DNA of 64,000 nt from Vulcanisaeta sp. JCM 16161 (GTDB taxonomy: Archaea > Thermoproteota > Thermoprotei > Thermoproteales > Thermocladiaceae): positions 1 through 64,000 of the forward strand of contig NZ_BBDO01000010.1 in the NCBI RefSeq assembly GCF_001316285.1, written 5' to 3'. Position numbers and translations under genes: made by a program. Shown one piece after another: positions 11,000 to 21,845 of this stretch. Position 1 is the stretch's first letter; every line of letters starts with the position of its first letter. The notes beneath the pieces were generated by a model. The model was not told the origin of the DNA. It did not search any database and worked only from the letters and a program-made list of their open reading frames with translations.

Positions 11000-11857
11000 C
11001 TAATCACTGATTTTTGACCTAATGCTCTCCTCAATCTCACGACTAATTTCATCACCTCTCCTCGCAGTCTCCTCAATCATCCTCATAATCAAGCCCCTGA
11101 GACCACCCTCTTCAGCGACCTTAATACCCCTAATAGTTACACCGCCAGGCGTCGTGACCTCCTCAACGACCTCCCACGGTCTCTTAAACCTAAGCAATTC
11201 GGCGCTCGTCTCCAGTGTGCCTACGGCTAGTTCCCAGGAAATATCAGTGGGTATGCCGAGCAGAAGCCCAGCCTCCCAAAGGGCCTCAAGTATTAGGGCT
11301 ATGAAGGCGGGCCCTGAACCACTAATGGCCGTTATCGCATCCATATACCGCTCATTAACAACGACGCACCTGCCCATGGAACCGAATATGCCGCATGCCC
11401 TCTTAACATCATCCTCGGAAGCCCTTGATCCAGGCGCGATAGCTGTTACGCCCCTCTCAATAACAATGCCTATGTTAGGCATAGCCCTAACAACCTTGGA
11501 AGGCACTAACCCCTCAATAATGCCCGTGGTGACCCCAGCAACCACAGAGATGAGTAGTTGATCGCTATTGAGAACACCGCGTATCGGCATTAAGGCATCG
11601 AGAACCTGGTAAGGCTTAACGGCAAGTATTACGACATCAGCATCCTTAACAACCTCCGCGTTATTCGTGGAGACAAAGACACCGGGCAATTCACGCCCAA
11701 CCCTATTAATACTCTCGACTCTCCTAACACTACCACTTATACTTGAAGGATCAACACCAGACTTTATTAGGGACTTGGCTATGGCGGTCCCTATTTTACC
11801 AAGCCCAATTATTGCATACCTGGCAATAAAACCACCCAATAGACTAAGCCGCAACAC
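11000..11857 (-). CDS. proC: Pyrroline-5-carboxylate reductase
   Basis: Intact, about 280 residues. It catalyses NAD(P)H-dependent reduction of pyrroline-5-carboxylate to proline. The N-terminal Rossmann motif is IIGLGKIGTAIAKS. Further family blocks are ADVVILAVKPYQV, VRAMPNIGIV, ITAISGSGPAFIAL and VTTPGGVTIRGI. The promoter TATA (TTATAAAT near 11861-11868) would place transcription start at about 11838, so TTG 11839 is a plausible leaderless start giving a protein beginning at GGFIARYAIIG. GTG 11857 is the longer alternative. Confidence 0.85.
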   Translation of the reverse strand: MLRLSLLGGFIARYAIIGLGKIGTAIAKSLIKSGVDPSSISGSVRRVESINRVGRELPGVFVSTNNAEVVKDADVVILAVKPYQVLDALMPIRGVLNSDQLLISVVAGVTTGIIEGLVPSKVVRAMPNIGIVIERGVTAIAPGSRASEDDVKRACGIFGSMGRCVVVNERYMDAITAISGSGPAFIALILEALWEAGLLLGIPTDISWELAVGTLETSAELLRFKRPWEVVEEVTTPGGVTIRGIKVAEEGGLRGLIMRMIEETARRGDEISREIEESIRSKISD

Positions 11858-12076
11858 TTATTTATAAGCATTGCGTTAGCTATAGATAATATGGATTGAT
11901 CAGCCCGGTGATCCATGTCATTACATCCAACGGCTAGGATCTCATCACTAAAACCTTAAAACCAATTCCCCTTTAAACAATTAATGGTGATGAGGTTCAA
12001 GGGCTACGAGGGATGAAGATAAACGGCGGAGTACTGACCATTAAATATTAAATAATGCACGTTAACTTAATGCGCC

Positions 12077-12826
12077 ATGAACCAAGTGACAATTACGGCA
12101 TTACTAATGCTGGGGCTAATTACTGCATTATTAATTTACGAAATGCCATTCACGTATGGCAATGTCCATGTGACAACGATGGAGTTGGGTAATGACCCAT
12201 TAATAATCGCCGTATCAGACCTACACCTAGAATCAAACAGGAGGAATCTGGGCTGTATTGGTAATTATTTAAGGAGCTTGGGTAAGGATTGCATCTACCT
12301 GGTCATTAATGGGGACTTGTTTGACAGGGCGCACGGACAAGCATTGAGTCAGTACCATATTCATGAATTAATACACCGCCTAAACTTAACAGGCATTAAT
12401 GGGTTGAGGGAGGTTATATACGTGATGGCTATGTACGATCATGATCCGGGGATCAACCACGGTGAGGTTAGGTACATCATTGATGGTGTTGGCGTTAGGG
12501 TGATTCGTGGTGTAATGAAGATAATCATAGGCGGTAAGACCTTCTGGTTCTTGCATGGTGATTACGTTGTTAGGAATGGGTTGATAGCATCGCTTATGAA
12601 TAAACTACTTAATGGTTCATACGACAGGTTAGTTAGGTTCGTAGTGAGGGCTGGGAGGGATGACTGGGTCGTGATTGGACATACGCATGTACCCAATATA
12701 AATAATGGACTACGCATAGCTAACACGGGTTCATGGATAGACAGGTTCATAAATGCCACAGACACCGCGGTGATGATTAATGGGTCAGGTGGTGCGGAAC
12801 TAATCAATATCAAGTGCGGTTCCTAG
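12077..12826 (+). CDS. Membrane-anchored metallophosphoesterase
   Basis: 249 residues, intact. An N-terminal hydrophobic helix (residues 5-24) precedes the phosphoesterase domain: AVSDLHLES, VINGDLFDR, DHDPG in the position of GNHD, FLHGDY and VIGHTHVPN. The pattern is close to the UDP-2,3-diacylglucosamine hydrolase (LpxH)-like branch, which in archaea lacks lipid A and must act on another phospho-compound. The odd MYDHDPG in place of GNHD is noteworthy and may lower activity. Probably active at the membrane; substrate unknown. Confidence 0.75.
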   Translation: MNQVTITALLMLGLITALLIYEMPFTYGNVHVTTMELGNDPLIIAVSDLHLESNRRNLGCIGNYLRSLGKDCIYLVINGDLFDRAHGQALSQYHIHELIHRLNLTGINGLREVIYVMAMYDHDPGINHGEVRYIIDGVGVRVIRGVMKIIIGGKTFWFLHGDYVVRNGLIASLMNKLLNGSYDRLVRFVVRAGRDDWVVIGHTHVPNINNGLRIANTGSWIDRFINATDTAVMINGSGGAELINIKCGS

Positions 12827-12888
12827 TAGTATCCGTGGCCTAGTGAAACCATAGATTTAAATTTAAGGATTATGATGTTTAACCCGTA

Positions 12889-13771
12889 GTGTCGCTGGCT
12901 GAGGAGATTAAGAGGGTTTTGTTGGAGAACCCAAATATTTTAGTTGAGGTTCTCGTTTCTAGACCTGAGATTATTTACCAAGTCCTCGCCAAATTAACAC
13001 CATGGCAGAACCTAGCCACGAAGCACGACATCGAGGAGCTGAGGAAGTACGCAGATGGCAAATTCGAAGAAATAAGGAAGGAGGTGCAGGGAATAAAAAA
13101 AACGTAATGGCTACGAAGGAGGAGGTTGATGATATAAGAAGTAGAATGGCAACTAAGGAGGAGGTCCAGGATATAAGAAATAGAATGACTACAAAGGAAG
13201 AGGTTGAGGAGTTAAGACGTGAGGTTGAGGATATAAGGAATAGAATGGCGACTAAGGAGGAAGTTCAGGAATTAAGGAAGGAGATACAGATGATTAAGGA
13301 CACGATGGCTACGAAAAAGGATGTTGAGGAGCTGAAGAAGTATGTTGATAGTCAGATTAAGTTCCTGTCCATCAAACTTGATGCCCTTGGTGCCGTTGGG
13401 GCGTAGTTAATGAAGACGCCTTTAGGGATGGCGTGAGGGAGATCCTTAGGGATGCAGGTTATACAGTCGAGAAGTGGCTTTATTACGACGCGGACGGCTA
13501 CGTCTATGGATACCCAAGCGAAATAGAGCTTGATGTAATCGTTAAGGATAATATCACCATGATTGTGGAAATATCATCAGCAATAAGGAGGAGTGACTTA
13601 ATCATTATTAAGCGTAAGGCCGAGCTCTACATGAGGGTCACGGGCAAGGCGGTTGATAGGGTATTGGTAATAACGCCGTACATAGGCGATAGGAACCCTG
13701 ACTACGTAAGGGTTATGGCTGAGAGGATGGGGATAAAGGTAATAACGCCCGAGGGCGCGGCAGGGCAGTAA
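12889..13771 (+). CDS. DUF3782-type coiled-coil protein with PD-(D/E)XK-like nuclease domain, frameshifted
   Basis: About 290 residues in three pieces. The N terminus is a helical domain (SLAEEIKRVLLENPNIL). It is followed by a coiled coil built from about five repeats of MATKEEVxDIRxR. The C-terminal domain has IELDVIVKDN and MIVEISSAI followed by RRKAELY, resembling the D-(D/E)xK core of a restriction-type nuclease. The first break is in the A8 run at 13095-13102, the second near 13390 (LDALGA then RWGVVNEDAF). Such proteins are common in crenarchaea and usually annotated DUF3782 or DUF3375-like. Role unknown. Confidence 0.65.
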
Positions 13772-14377
13772 TCATGGGTGCTTAACCTCAGTGGTTAGTA
13801 ATGCAGCACCAATCATTATCCAGGCAATGAGCAGTAGTATCAGCCCAATGACTATTGGCGTTAGTGCAGCACCTATTACGTAGAGTAAACCGCCAATTCT
13901 AACGTAATTACTGCCCGTATATGCATGGGTCTTCTTGGTAATGCGGTACATGAATACTGACGAGGCAATCAATGGTATGGACGCGAAAATACTCACGACC
14001 ATTATGAGCTCCATGAACTGTAGAAACTCCGTAAACGGAGTATATACAAACCCAGACACGCCATTACGCCCATAATACACGCCAGGCATGCCGATGGCGT
14101 GGGTCATAATCATAACGAGCATGGAGAAGGCAGGGTTATGAATGAAGAAGAGTAGGAAAAGACCGGTGATGAACACGGCAAAGGCCACAATGGTTAGTAT
14201 GAACCAAGTAATCGCGTCATTCCTCAATGTATTGTCACGGAGGTTATTGGCGATCTCGATAATCCCCACTAGGAATATGACCATACCAACAACACCTAAC
14301 ACACCATAGCCAAGGAAACCAACACCAGCAAGTATCGCACCAACTCCAGCCAAAACCCTAGCACTACCCAGGTCCAT
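13772..14377 (-). CDS. DUF996-like polytopic membrane protein
   Basis: About 200 residues with five or six hydrophobic helices. The first helix (ARVLAGVGAILAGVGF) and the following NNLRDNTLRNDAITW block match the usual beginning of archaeal DUF996 proteins, whose function is not known. ATG 14377 is preferred to the upstream ATG because an AT-rich TATA stretch at 14401-14410 is 28 nt away. It ends directly against the convergent DUF3782-type gene. Confidence 0.55.
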   Translation of the reverse strand: MDLGSARVLAGVGAILAGVGFLGYGVLGVVGMVIFLVGIIEIANNLRDNTLRNDAITWFILTIVAFAVFITGLFLLFFIHNPAFSMLVMIMTHAIGMPGVYYGRNGVSGFVYTPFTEFLQFMELIMVVSIFASIPLIASSVFMYRITKKTHAYTGSNYVRIGGLLYVIGAALTPIVIGLILLLIAWIMIGAALLTTEVKHP

Positions 14378-14460
14378 AATTAATGGTGATGTAGCGAACC
14401 ATTTATTTAAGTAATGCGTTGAATGCAGTGTAAGATTGAAATACATGAAGTACTAAGTAA

Positions 14461-14640
14461 ATTAATATATGATAATTAATAATTAGTTTAATTAAGGATG
14501 CGCGCAGTCCCATTATATGTAATTGAAATAAAGCCTTGGGTGAGTGGGTGCGGGCGCGCGCATTGGGCTATGGCATAAGTACTATATGTATAATTATTGA
14601 TTAATTAAATAGTTTATTTATTAATTAAATACTCGATGAC
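14461..14640. repeat. AT-rich region with GC-rich inverted repeat
   Basis: ATGCGCGC at 14498-14505 and its perfect complement GCGCGCAT at 14556-14563 are separated by about 50 bases and flanked by very AT-rich runs with repeated TTAATTAA-like words (14471-14495 and 14585-14630). It sits in the 313-base gap between two minus-strand genes. It could be a cruciform or protein-binding site, a termination region or a small RNA. I see no gene in it. Confidence 0.4.
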
Positions 14641-14690
14641 CTGAACCGTAATTTCCACGGGATATATAGACCGCAGCCAGATACAGTGAT

Positions 14691-15224
14691 TTAGGCACTA
14701 TTGGCTTGCTTACACTGTGTTAGGTCTATGAATTCCTCCTTAACTAGTTCCCGATATATGGTTGCCATGTCACTTAGAAATTTACAAATGAATTCCTTGG
14801 CATCATTATCGTTTCTAAATACGCTGAATACGCCCTCCCTGTCAGGCCCATTATACTGGTACCTATGCAATTCAAGGGACGCCAGGGTTAGGTATGGTAT
14901 CATGGGATTGAGGGCGCTAAGTATCTTTGATACTTCAAACATCCTAGTCGTTGGCATGAAGGCAACAATATACAGCGCCTCATTAATCCTTTCCCTCAAT
15001 CCCCTAACCTTAACCCTACGCCTATACACCTTGCTCAATTCATTAATTTCGCCTGTGGATATTGCCGCGAGGAATGATTTCCATGCCTGAAACGCCTTAC
15101 CAGCGGCGTTTCTAACCAATCCCTCTCTAAGCATGTTAATCGCTATCTCAGCCTCGTACCTAGCCTCAAGGAGTCTCGTCCTCCTATAACCATTAATGTC
15201 AAACCAGGGCTTTGGAAGCTCCAT
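14691..15224 (-). CDS. PaREP1 family protein
   Basis: 177 residues, intact. Entirely helical, with the family pattern RLLEARYEAEIAINMLREG then AAGKAFQAWKSFLAA, and the signature LELHRYQYNGPDREG. PaREP1 is a large crenarchaeal family first noted as repeated genes in Pyrobaculum. It is HEPN-like in character and may act as the toxin half of a toxin-antitoxin pair, but no nucleotidyltransferase is next to this copy. Paralogues are at 163 and 38630. Confidence 0.75.
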   Translation of the reverse strand: MELPKPWFDINGYRRTRLLEARYEAEIAINMLREGLVRNAAGKAFQAWKSFLAAISTGEINELSKVYRRRVKVRGLRERINEALYIVAFMPTTRMFEVSKILSALNPMIPYLTLASLELHRYQYNGPDREGVFSVFRNDNDAKEFICKFLSDMATIYRELVKEEFIDLTQCKQANSA

Positions 15225-15348
15225 GGCTAGGCATTAATTAACTTCATGAACTAATAAACTCTATGCAATGCCAGCAATAGCTAGCACCAGTTATAGTGTC
15301 TGGTCACTCAATCCGCATTTATAACCAGGTCCGTAGAAGCCATGAATA

Positions 15349-16299
15349 ATGCATTATAGAGTCCTGGGTAGTACTGGCATTAAGGTTTCGGAGATTAGCT
15401 TCGGCGCTTGGGTTATTGGTACGAGCATGTATGGGGCGCATGACCGCGACCATGACATGGCCCTGATAAGGAGGGCTTTGGACCTCGGTATTAATACGTT
15501 CGATACCGCGGACATGTATGGCGATGGGCTTAGTGAGAAAATACTTGGTGAGGTCCTCAGGGGTTATGACGTTAATATATTCACTAAGGTTGGTTATGAG
15601 ATTGGTAAATTGGTCGATGGTAAGCATGTCCAGAACTTCAGCGTTAATTACATTGTTAATGCTGTCAGGGAATCCTTCAATAGGCTGGGTAGGAAAATAA
15701 CACTCCTTCAACTCCACAACCCACCAATCAATGTAATTAGGGACAAGGAATTACACAAAGCCTTACTAAAGCTTGTGGAGGATGGGTACGTCGAGCACGT
15801 AGGCGTCGCCCTCGGCCCAGAGACAAACATACTCAATGAAGGCTTAGCAGCCATTGATGAGGGTTATGAGTCAATAATGTTCGTATTCAACATTCTGGAG
15901 CAGGAGCCTGGCAGGTCATTGATAAGGCGTGGTGTTGATAGGTCAGTCGGCTTGATAACCAGGGTTCCGCATGCATCAAACGTACTAACGAGTAGGCAGG
16001 ACATAAACTTCGGACCAAATGACCACAGAAACTTGAGGGATAGGGACTGGTTAATTAAGGCACTTGATTTCACGAATACGAGGATTAAGCCCATAGCCCA
16101 GTCCCTGGGCATGGACCTGGAGACCCTAGCCATTAAGTACGTGCTTTCCTACCCAATTAGCACGGTAACGATTACAGCAACAAGCATTGAGGAATTAACG
16201 AAGTACGTGGACGCCGCCGACGGCAATTATCTAAATGATGACACTGTAAGGGCCCTAGAAAGCCTTTACGCGGAATTCACGAAATCACTCAATGAGTGA
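15349..16299 (+). CDS. Aldo/keto reductase
   Basis: 316 residues, intact (beta/alpha)8 NAD(P)H-dependent oxidoreductase. Family features are LGSTGIKVSEISFGAW at the start, the catalytic Asp and Tyr in NTFDTADMYGDG, the catalytic Lys in FTKVGYE, and LLQLHNPP. The ATG at 15349 is used; a competing ATG at 15342 is out of frame and stops after four codons. No pathway partners lie beside it, so the substrate is open. Confidence 0.85.
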   Translation: MHYRVLGSTGIKVSEISFGAWVIGTSMYGAHDRDHDMALIRRALDLGINTFDTADMYGDGLSEKILGEVLRGYDVNIFTKVGYEIGKLVDGKHVQNFSVNYIVNAVRESFNRLGRKITLLQLHNPPINVIRDKELHKALLKLVEDGYVEHVGVALGPETNILNEGLAAIDEGYESIMFVFNILEQEPGRSLIRRGVDRSVGLITRVPHASNVLTSRQDINFGPNDHRNLRDRDWLIKALDFTNTRIKPIAQSLGMDLETLAIKYVLSYPISTVTITATSIEELTKYVDAADGNYLNDDTVRALESLYAEFTKSLNE

Positions 16300-16394
16300 G
16301 TATCAAGAACCCAAGTTCTTCATCATTCGCCATCAGTCATGGCGGTCATCTTCACACGGTATATAACCACCGCAGCATTTATATCCATTTCTAG

Positions 16395-16819
16395 CTAATG
16401 CCGTGAATCATCACGCGCCACGGCATCAACAAACTCCTTAAAACTAATGGCGCTACTCGTTGATTTAAGTATTTGTTTATCTTCAGTTACCAATGTCATC
16501 TCCATACTCTCCGCGGCATATACATAACTTGCATCGTAAAACGTCAATCCTCTACTTAACGATAATCTCAACACCTCAGCGAGTGGTGGGTCAGCGAGCA
16601 TGTTAATCTGCTTAAGTATTTCCTGGACTATTTCGGCGGTTCTGTGGGGGTCCTTAATACGTTTGAGCACGTGCGCCTCCTTCCACAGTACATTACCTAT
16701 TTCATATATTGTTAAATGTAGTATATAGATGTCCTTGATCACCGCCTTCCTAGTGATGATATCACCTCGTTGAAGTAGTAAAAATAGGCTGATGCGTCGA
16801 ATAAGTACTTACCTCGCAT
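16395..16819 (-). CDS. VapC-type PIN-domain ribonuclease, frameshifted
   Basis: About 140 residues. PIN-domain acidic residues are seen in YLFDASAYFYY (first Asp), YEIGNVLWKEA (Glu), LTFYDASYVYAAE (Asp) and LVTEDKQI (Asp). The frame breaks near 16755 and is restored by one G, giving SSLGKAVIKD. Its start ATG at 16819 lies inside the last codons of the antitoxin gene, the normal tight coupling of VapBC. The likely action is cleavage of RNA when released from its antitoxin. Confidence 0.75.
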
Positions 16820-17039
16820 CCCTATCCTCCCTTATCAACCTAACAACCTCCTCCCCACTAATGCCACCAAGTAATTCCTTAAGTTCATTCGCCATCTCCC
16901 TAAGTCTCTCCATTTCCCTCTCCTCAATTGCCTCCTCAAGCGCCCTCTCGACAACCTCCCTAATATTTATGCCCAGCTGCTCGGCCCTCTCCTTCAATTC
17001 CCTCCTAACCCTAACGGTAAGGATTACGGTAGAACCCAC
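16809..17039 (-). CDS. VapB-type antitoxin
   Basis: 76 residues. A short N-terminal strand (STVILTVRVRRELKERAEQ) is followed by helices as in ribbon-helix-helix antitoxins, then a charged tail (EEREMERLREMANELKELL) that would wrap the PIN toxin. GTG 17039 is chosen because AATTTATATT centred at 17065 lies 26 nt upstream. Overlaps the VapC start by 11 bases. It probably also represses its own promoter, as is usual for this class. Confidence 0.7.
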   Translation of the reverse strand: MGSTVILTVRVRRELKERAEQLGINIREVVERALEEAIEEREMERLREMANELKELLGGISGEEVVRLIREDRDAR

Positions 17040-17109
17040 ATATGTAATACTGAATAACATAATATAAATTTTTCGTAATATTAAATCACGTAATACAAAT
17101 TCATTACCA

Positions 17110-17400
17110 TCACTCCTCCTCAGAACCACAGACCTCATCAATAACCTCGTTGATACTGCCAACAGCCTCGAGACTAATTACCTCGGGCTTATCACCATTA
17201 AGCAGGGCGTATGCCATGCCATCATTACTCAGTAGTATGTATGTGCAGGACTTGATGAGAATGTAATCACCAAGCTCGACATAACCCATTGTATAGAGGA
17301 CCTTCCTATAATTATCCTCAACAAACCTAATAAGCTTCATGAAGGACTCCACATCACCATCCTCAACACCAATCAACAAATCCTCAATCGAACCCTCCAC
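17110..17400 (-). CDS. Small acidic protein of unknown function
   Basis: 96 residues, strongly acidic (many Glu and Asp at both ends). Contains an alpha/beta pattern with YILIKSCTYILLSNDGMAYALL. No recognised domain. It precedes the VapBC pair on the same strand with a 70-base gap containing the VapB promoter, so it is probably a separate transcript. Confidence 0.5.
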   Translation of the reverse strand: MEGSIEDLLIGVEDGDVESFMKLIRFVEDNYRKVLYTMGYVELGDYILIKSCTYILLSNDGMAYALLNGDKPEVISLEAVGSINEVIDEVCGSEEE

Positions 17401-17498
17401 AGATTAGGGAACTTCTAAACGAAATAAAAAAACTCACTCCCACAATCGATCACTACTTAAATACTTAAGTTATGATTTACAAAAGGAGGGAAGAAGCC

Positions 17499-18355
17499 AT
17501 GAGGTTAAGTCATGCATTGAGCTTTATTTTGCAAGTCTATAAATCACCACGCTTTATTACGATGGTCTTCCTAATATTAATCCTGGTCTTTACGAATTAC
17601 GTATTAGCCGATGTTGGTTATGTATGTAAGCCCGGTCCCATGATTGCAGAGGGCGTGTTATGGACGCCAATTATATTACTCAACTCCCCATATGCAGGAT
17701 ATGCAGGTGCAAAATCCCTTGCTTATACGGCCACCTATATATTCAATTCAGGACCCACCACCCTAATAAGTGAAGTTTTCTCACAAGTACCCGCAGCAAT
17801 TTATGCAAGTATGGTTCGGCAGTCGGCCTCTTTAGGCTTGATGTATGGGCTATTTATAGTACAAGAATGGTAGCAGTACCCCATGGCGCCTATCAACCGT
17901 GCACCCAGCCATACATGGCTCGAGACTTAGGCCCTGTATTGGTGAATGGCACACCCTACTACAAGGTCATAGCGATACTACTGTCTGGAACAGTCTCAGA
18001 CCAGGATGAACCACGCCAGGTATATGCAATGATCCTAAACGGAACAGGTTATTACTCAATGATCTTCAATAATGGTTTTAACAATAATAATATCGTAGAT
18101 ATAAGAGATATGTGCGGTGCCTTACCGCCACCTAGTTATTACACGGTGAGCTACTACGTCAGCTCAAGGATATTACTAGTCACCAATGTTACAGTCTCAA
18201 TAAATGGCTACGTAAGTAACGGCTACGTAATAATACAAACAATGGGTACAAATACTCTAAACTACACATTAACGCCAGGCCATAAATACGTAATATCAAG
18301 AGCAGGCAATCAGGGACCAGCATACGCCTTTGAGGCATTACCCTGTACCGGTTAA
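17499..18355 (+). CDS. Secreted protein of unknown function, frameshifted
   Basis: About 285 residues. A signal peptide-like segment (ITMVFLILILVFTNYVLA) starts at about residue 20. The exported part is rich in Tyr, Gly, Ser, Asn, with several N-x-S/T sites. ATG 17499 is chosen because GGAGGG at 17485-17490 lies at ribosome-binding distance, unusual among the leaderless genes here. The reading frame shifts near 17808 (one A), after which KYGSAVGLFRLDVW continues into the downstream frame. Confidence 0.55.
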
Positions 18356-18508
18356 CTCTCCTATAATTTAATTGCCATTATGCGCGAATCATCGACGAGA
18401 CTAATAATGAATTAAAGGTCCACCTAAGCCGTGATTTGCATGGTTCACGTTCATCATTAATGCCAGGGTTAAGTTAAAAATAATGGCGCACTAAACCTTA
18501 CTTGATCG

Positions 18509-19080
18509 ATGGATTCCTCGAGGTTCATAGAGCTTGTGCTGGACCTGCACAATAAGTACGGTAATGCGCTGGGCATTAGCGATGTCTATGCCTACAGCGC
18601 CCTGGGCAGGGTTATTAAGGCAGTGGGCACAGTAATAATATCTCCAAACTCACCAATGCTCCTTACCAAGACCCCAAGGACAATACCAATGTACTTACTA
18701 AGCAATGGCTCAGTCCTAGCATTGGCTGATCTACCGGTAAGTGTGGAGACTTTTAGGGGTTGCGTGGGCGAGAGGGTTGAGGTTACGAACGACCTATATA
18801 AACCGCCGAGTACGTTGGTGGCCATTAACGTGACCAAGTGCAGAATGCCATATATAGGGTTGTTAAGGATGTTGGTAGGAAGTACGGCATTAACCTAGAG
18901 GTTTGGCTTACAAGCGAGTTGGGGATTGAGGGTGTTAAGGTTGTTTATAGGGGCGGTATTAAGGATTTAAGGCACTTGGTTAGGCTCGTTATTTTAATGA
19001 CGGCCCTAACGAACGTGAGAGGTAATGGTGATGTTGATTCTGTGTTTAAATTAATAGGTGATTTAATGAGGAGGTACTGA
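18509..19080 (+). CDS. Protein of unknown function, frameshifted
   Basis: About 190 residues after joining two frames near 18838 (STLVAINVTK then QNAIYRVVKDVGRKYG). Soluble alpha/beta protein with no motif I recognise. The C-terminal part, INLEVWLTSELGIEGV, may form a small domain. It converges on the OFOR beta subunit gene, the two stops being one base apart. Confidence 0.45.
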
Positions 19081-19081
19081 G

Positions 19082-20065
<984 letters not shown>

Positions 20066-20167
20066 TTATAAAGCTTTCGTAAGAATCACGGAATTTAAGT
20101 AAAGCCATACCACCGAGAACACGGCCAATTAGCCTAACCGTAACCTTCACCTACGTCATCATAAATC

Positions 20168-20762
20168 ATGGGCAATACCGAAAAAGTATTTAGATTAATG
20201 CCCCGGGTTAATCCCGTGGGCTTTTTCTACGGAGTATTCACTAGGGATTTAGACGTGGCGCCGTTGATTAGGGCATTACCCGTAATACCCATGGATAGCG
20301 AAAACATGCACATAACCATTGCATACATTGGCGATAAGAGACCAAGCCAAGAGGTTGACGATAGGGTTGGGGTAAGCTTAAACTCGATACCATGCTTCCG
20401 GGTTAAACTCGGGCAATTAATGCTGCTGCCAAGCGCTCTCAAGCCCAGGTACTGGCCGTGGAGGTAATTAATAATGAGCAATTGAGTAGGCTTAGGTCGG
20501 TCATAATTAGCATACTGAGGGATTCAAGCGTCCCAATGAGCGATAAGTACTCAGGTGAGTTTAAGCCGCACATAACAATAGCTTACATAAAGACAAAGAA
20601 AATAGACCCCCAGGAAATACTTGAGACGGCCTATGAAATAGGAATTGAAAGTAAACTTCAGGCAAATCATTGCTGATAGACAATGTATCCTTAATACTGG
20701 CTAGGGAAAATAATTATAGGGAAATCTCAAGGCATGAATTACAGTGCCCATCCCAATACTGA
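20168..20762 (+). CDS. thpR: RNA 2',3'-cyclic phosphodiesterase (2'-5' RNA ligase family), frameshifted
   Basis: About 195 residues. Two H-x-T/S-x motifs define this 2H phosphoesterase family: MHITIAYIGD in the first half and KPHITIAYIKT in the second. Breaks near 20450 (ALKPR to VLAVEV) and near 20655 separate the first, second and C-terminal parts. The last part, SLLIDNVSLILAREN, matches the strand that closes the fold. It may act on RNA ends, such as products of tRNA splicing. Converges on the small-protein operon. Confidence 0.75.
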
Positions 20763-20763
20763 A

Positions 20764-21129
20764 TCATGAAAGCCTAATCACAGGGTCGGCATTGCGAAAC
20801 CCCACAACCCTAACCACAAGACGCGTATTGGCCAGCGGACCCAATAAGTAACGGCAGTCCCTGAAGGGACAAACACTGGACTTATGCCTCCTCAATTTAT
20901 TATCACCATAACTCTCAGTCCTAATGAGTAATAAGTCCCCATCACGCGTGTAAATCACCCTGTATGGGTAGTGAACAAGGACACCTTTTACCGAGTCCCT
21001 AATAACTAATTCCACGTAGTCGGCCATGGATAAATCAACAAATAACGAAGCATCTTTACCCTTAATCTCATCCACGCGGTGCTCCCTAACCACCAGGTTA
21101 CAGTTATTGGATCCCCTGACCAATTGCAT
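20764..21129 (-). CDS. Small protein of unknown function, last gene of a four-gene operon
   Basis: 121 residues, basic, predicted mostly beta. Contains a Cys pair in SSVCPFRDCRYLLG (CPxxxC) that could bind metal. Overlaps the start of the preceding gene (21104-21322) by 26 bases, so translation is probably coupled. No family recognised. Confidence 0.5.
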   Translation of the reverse strand: MQLVRGSNNCNLVVREHRVDEIKGKDASLFVDLSMADYVELVIRDSVKGVLVHYPYRVIYTRDGDLLLIRTESYGDNKLRRHKSSVCPFRDCRYLLGPLANTRLVVRVVGFRNADPVIRLS

Positions 21130-21322
21130 GGTTGCTCACCAGGGAGGCCCTAAATGATTCCCAACCCCTCAACAGCTCATTGAATTCTGCGATCAATTTC
21201 CTAAGCCTAGCCCTTCGGTAAGCCCTCAGCTCGTACCTCAGGTCATCACTTAAGTAATTTATCCTAGCCCTCATCGAATCAATTATTGAATCAACAATAC
21301 GCAGGGCATCATTAACACTCAC
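21104..21322 (-). CDS. Small basic helical protein of unknown function
   Basis: 72 residues, with a long amphipathic helix rich in Arg (SMRARINYLSDDLRYELRAY then RRARLRKLIAEFNELL). It overlaps genes on both sides, by 4 bases with the upstream one and 26 with the downstream one, the strongest evidence that it is a real translated gene. Could be a nucleic-acid-binding or assembly protein; this is inference from charge only. Confidence 0.45.
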   Translation of the reverse strand: MSVNDALRIVDSIIDSMRARINYLSDDLRYELRAYRRARLRKLIAEFNELLRGWESFRASLVSNHAIGQGIQ

Positions 21323-21513
21323 GTGGATTGGGTAAACACGGATGAAGCATTACCATACCTCGAAAATACCTCCCTCCACCTGTCAACATTGATGCAAACC
21401 TCACGGCCAATCCATGCATGGCCATACTTCGCAAAGCACCTCCTAACCTCCTTATGAAACTTCACGGATATACCCACGTCATCAGGGACCCTGAACTCCA
21501 GGATGTACAGCAC
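21319..21513 (-). CDS. Small protein of unknown function
   Basis: 64 residues, alpha/beta, with KYGHAWIGREVCINVDRW in the middle. It follows the exported-looking protein at 21549 by 35 bases and overlaps the next gene by 4. No recognised motif. Confidence 0.45.
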   Translation of the reverse strand: MLYILEFRVPDDVGISVKFHKEVRRCFAKYGHAWIGREVCINVDRWREVFSRYGNASSVFTQST

Positions 21514-21548
21514 AACACTATCACCATTACCAGGAGACGCCCTACTAA

Positions 21549-21845
21549 TTAATTGATTAAATAGGCTGGCAAGAACCTAGCGCCATCACCATTAACACTG
21601 ACATCCACGATGTACGGCCTAGAATTAACGAAGTAACCCTTTACAACGGCATAATCACTGCCAACAACCTGAGCCCTAACAACATTACCACCCTCAACAA
21701 CCCTGACACCCCTGGCATCATAAACCGCAATAAACGGCTTGTAAGAACTAAGATAGGGCAGGACAAACTCCACATACTGACCACTCCCCGAACTAACGAG
21801 CCCCAACTCCATAGTAAAGACATGCAAAAGGAATAATTTAAACAT
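21549..21845 (-). CDS. Small beta-rich protein, first gene of the four-gene operon
   Basis: 98 residues from ATG 21845 (start MFKLFLLHVFTMELG), or shorter from the internal MELG. Strand-rich sequence (YVEFVLPYLSSYKPFIAVYD, VRVVEGGNVVRAQVVGSDY). TATATAAAC near 21884-21892 provides the operon promoter. A TTG at 21869 is an alternative start. No family recognised. Confidence 0.45.
   Translation of the reverse strand: MFKLFLLHVFTMELGLVSSGSGQYVEFVLPYLSSYKPFIAVYDARGVRVVEGGNVVRAQVVGSDYAVVKGYFVNSRPYIVDVSVNGDGARFLPAYLIN

Noticed and set aside
14461..14640. Definite replication origin
   Set aside because: No origin recognition boxes or orc1/cdc6 gene were recognised nearby; kept only as an unexplained repeat.
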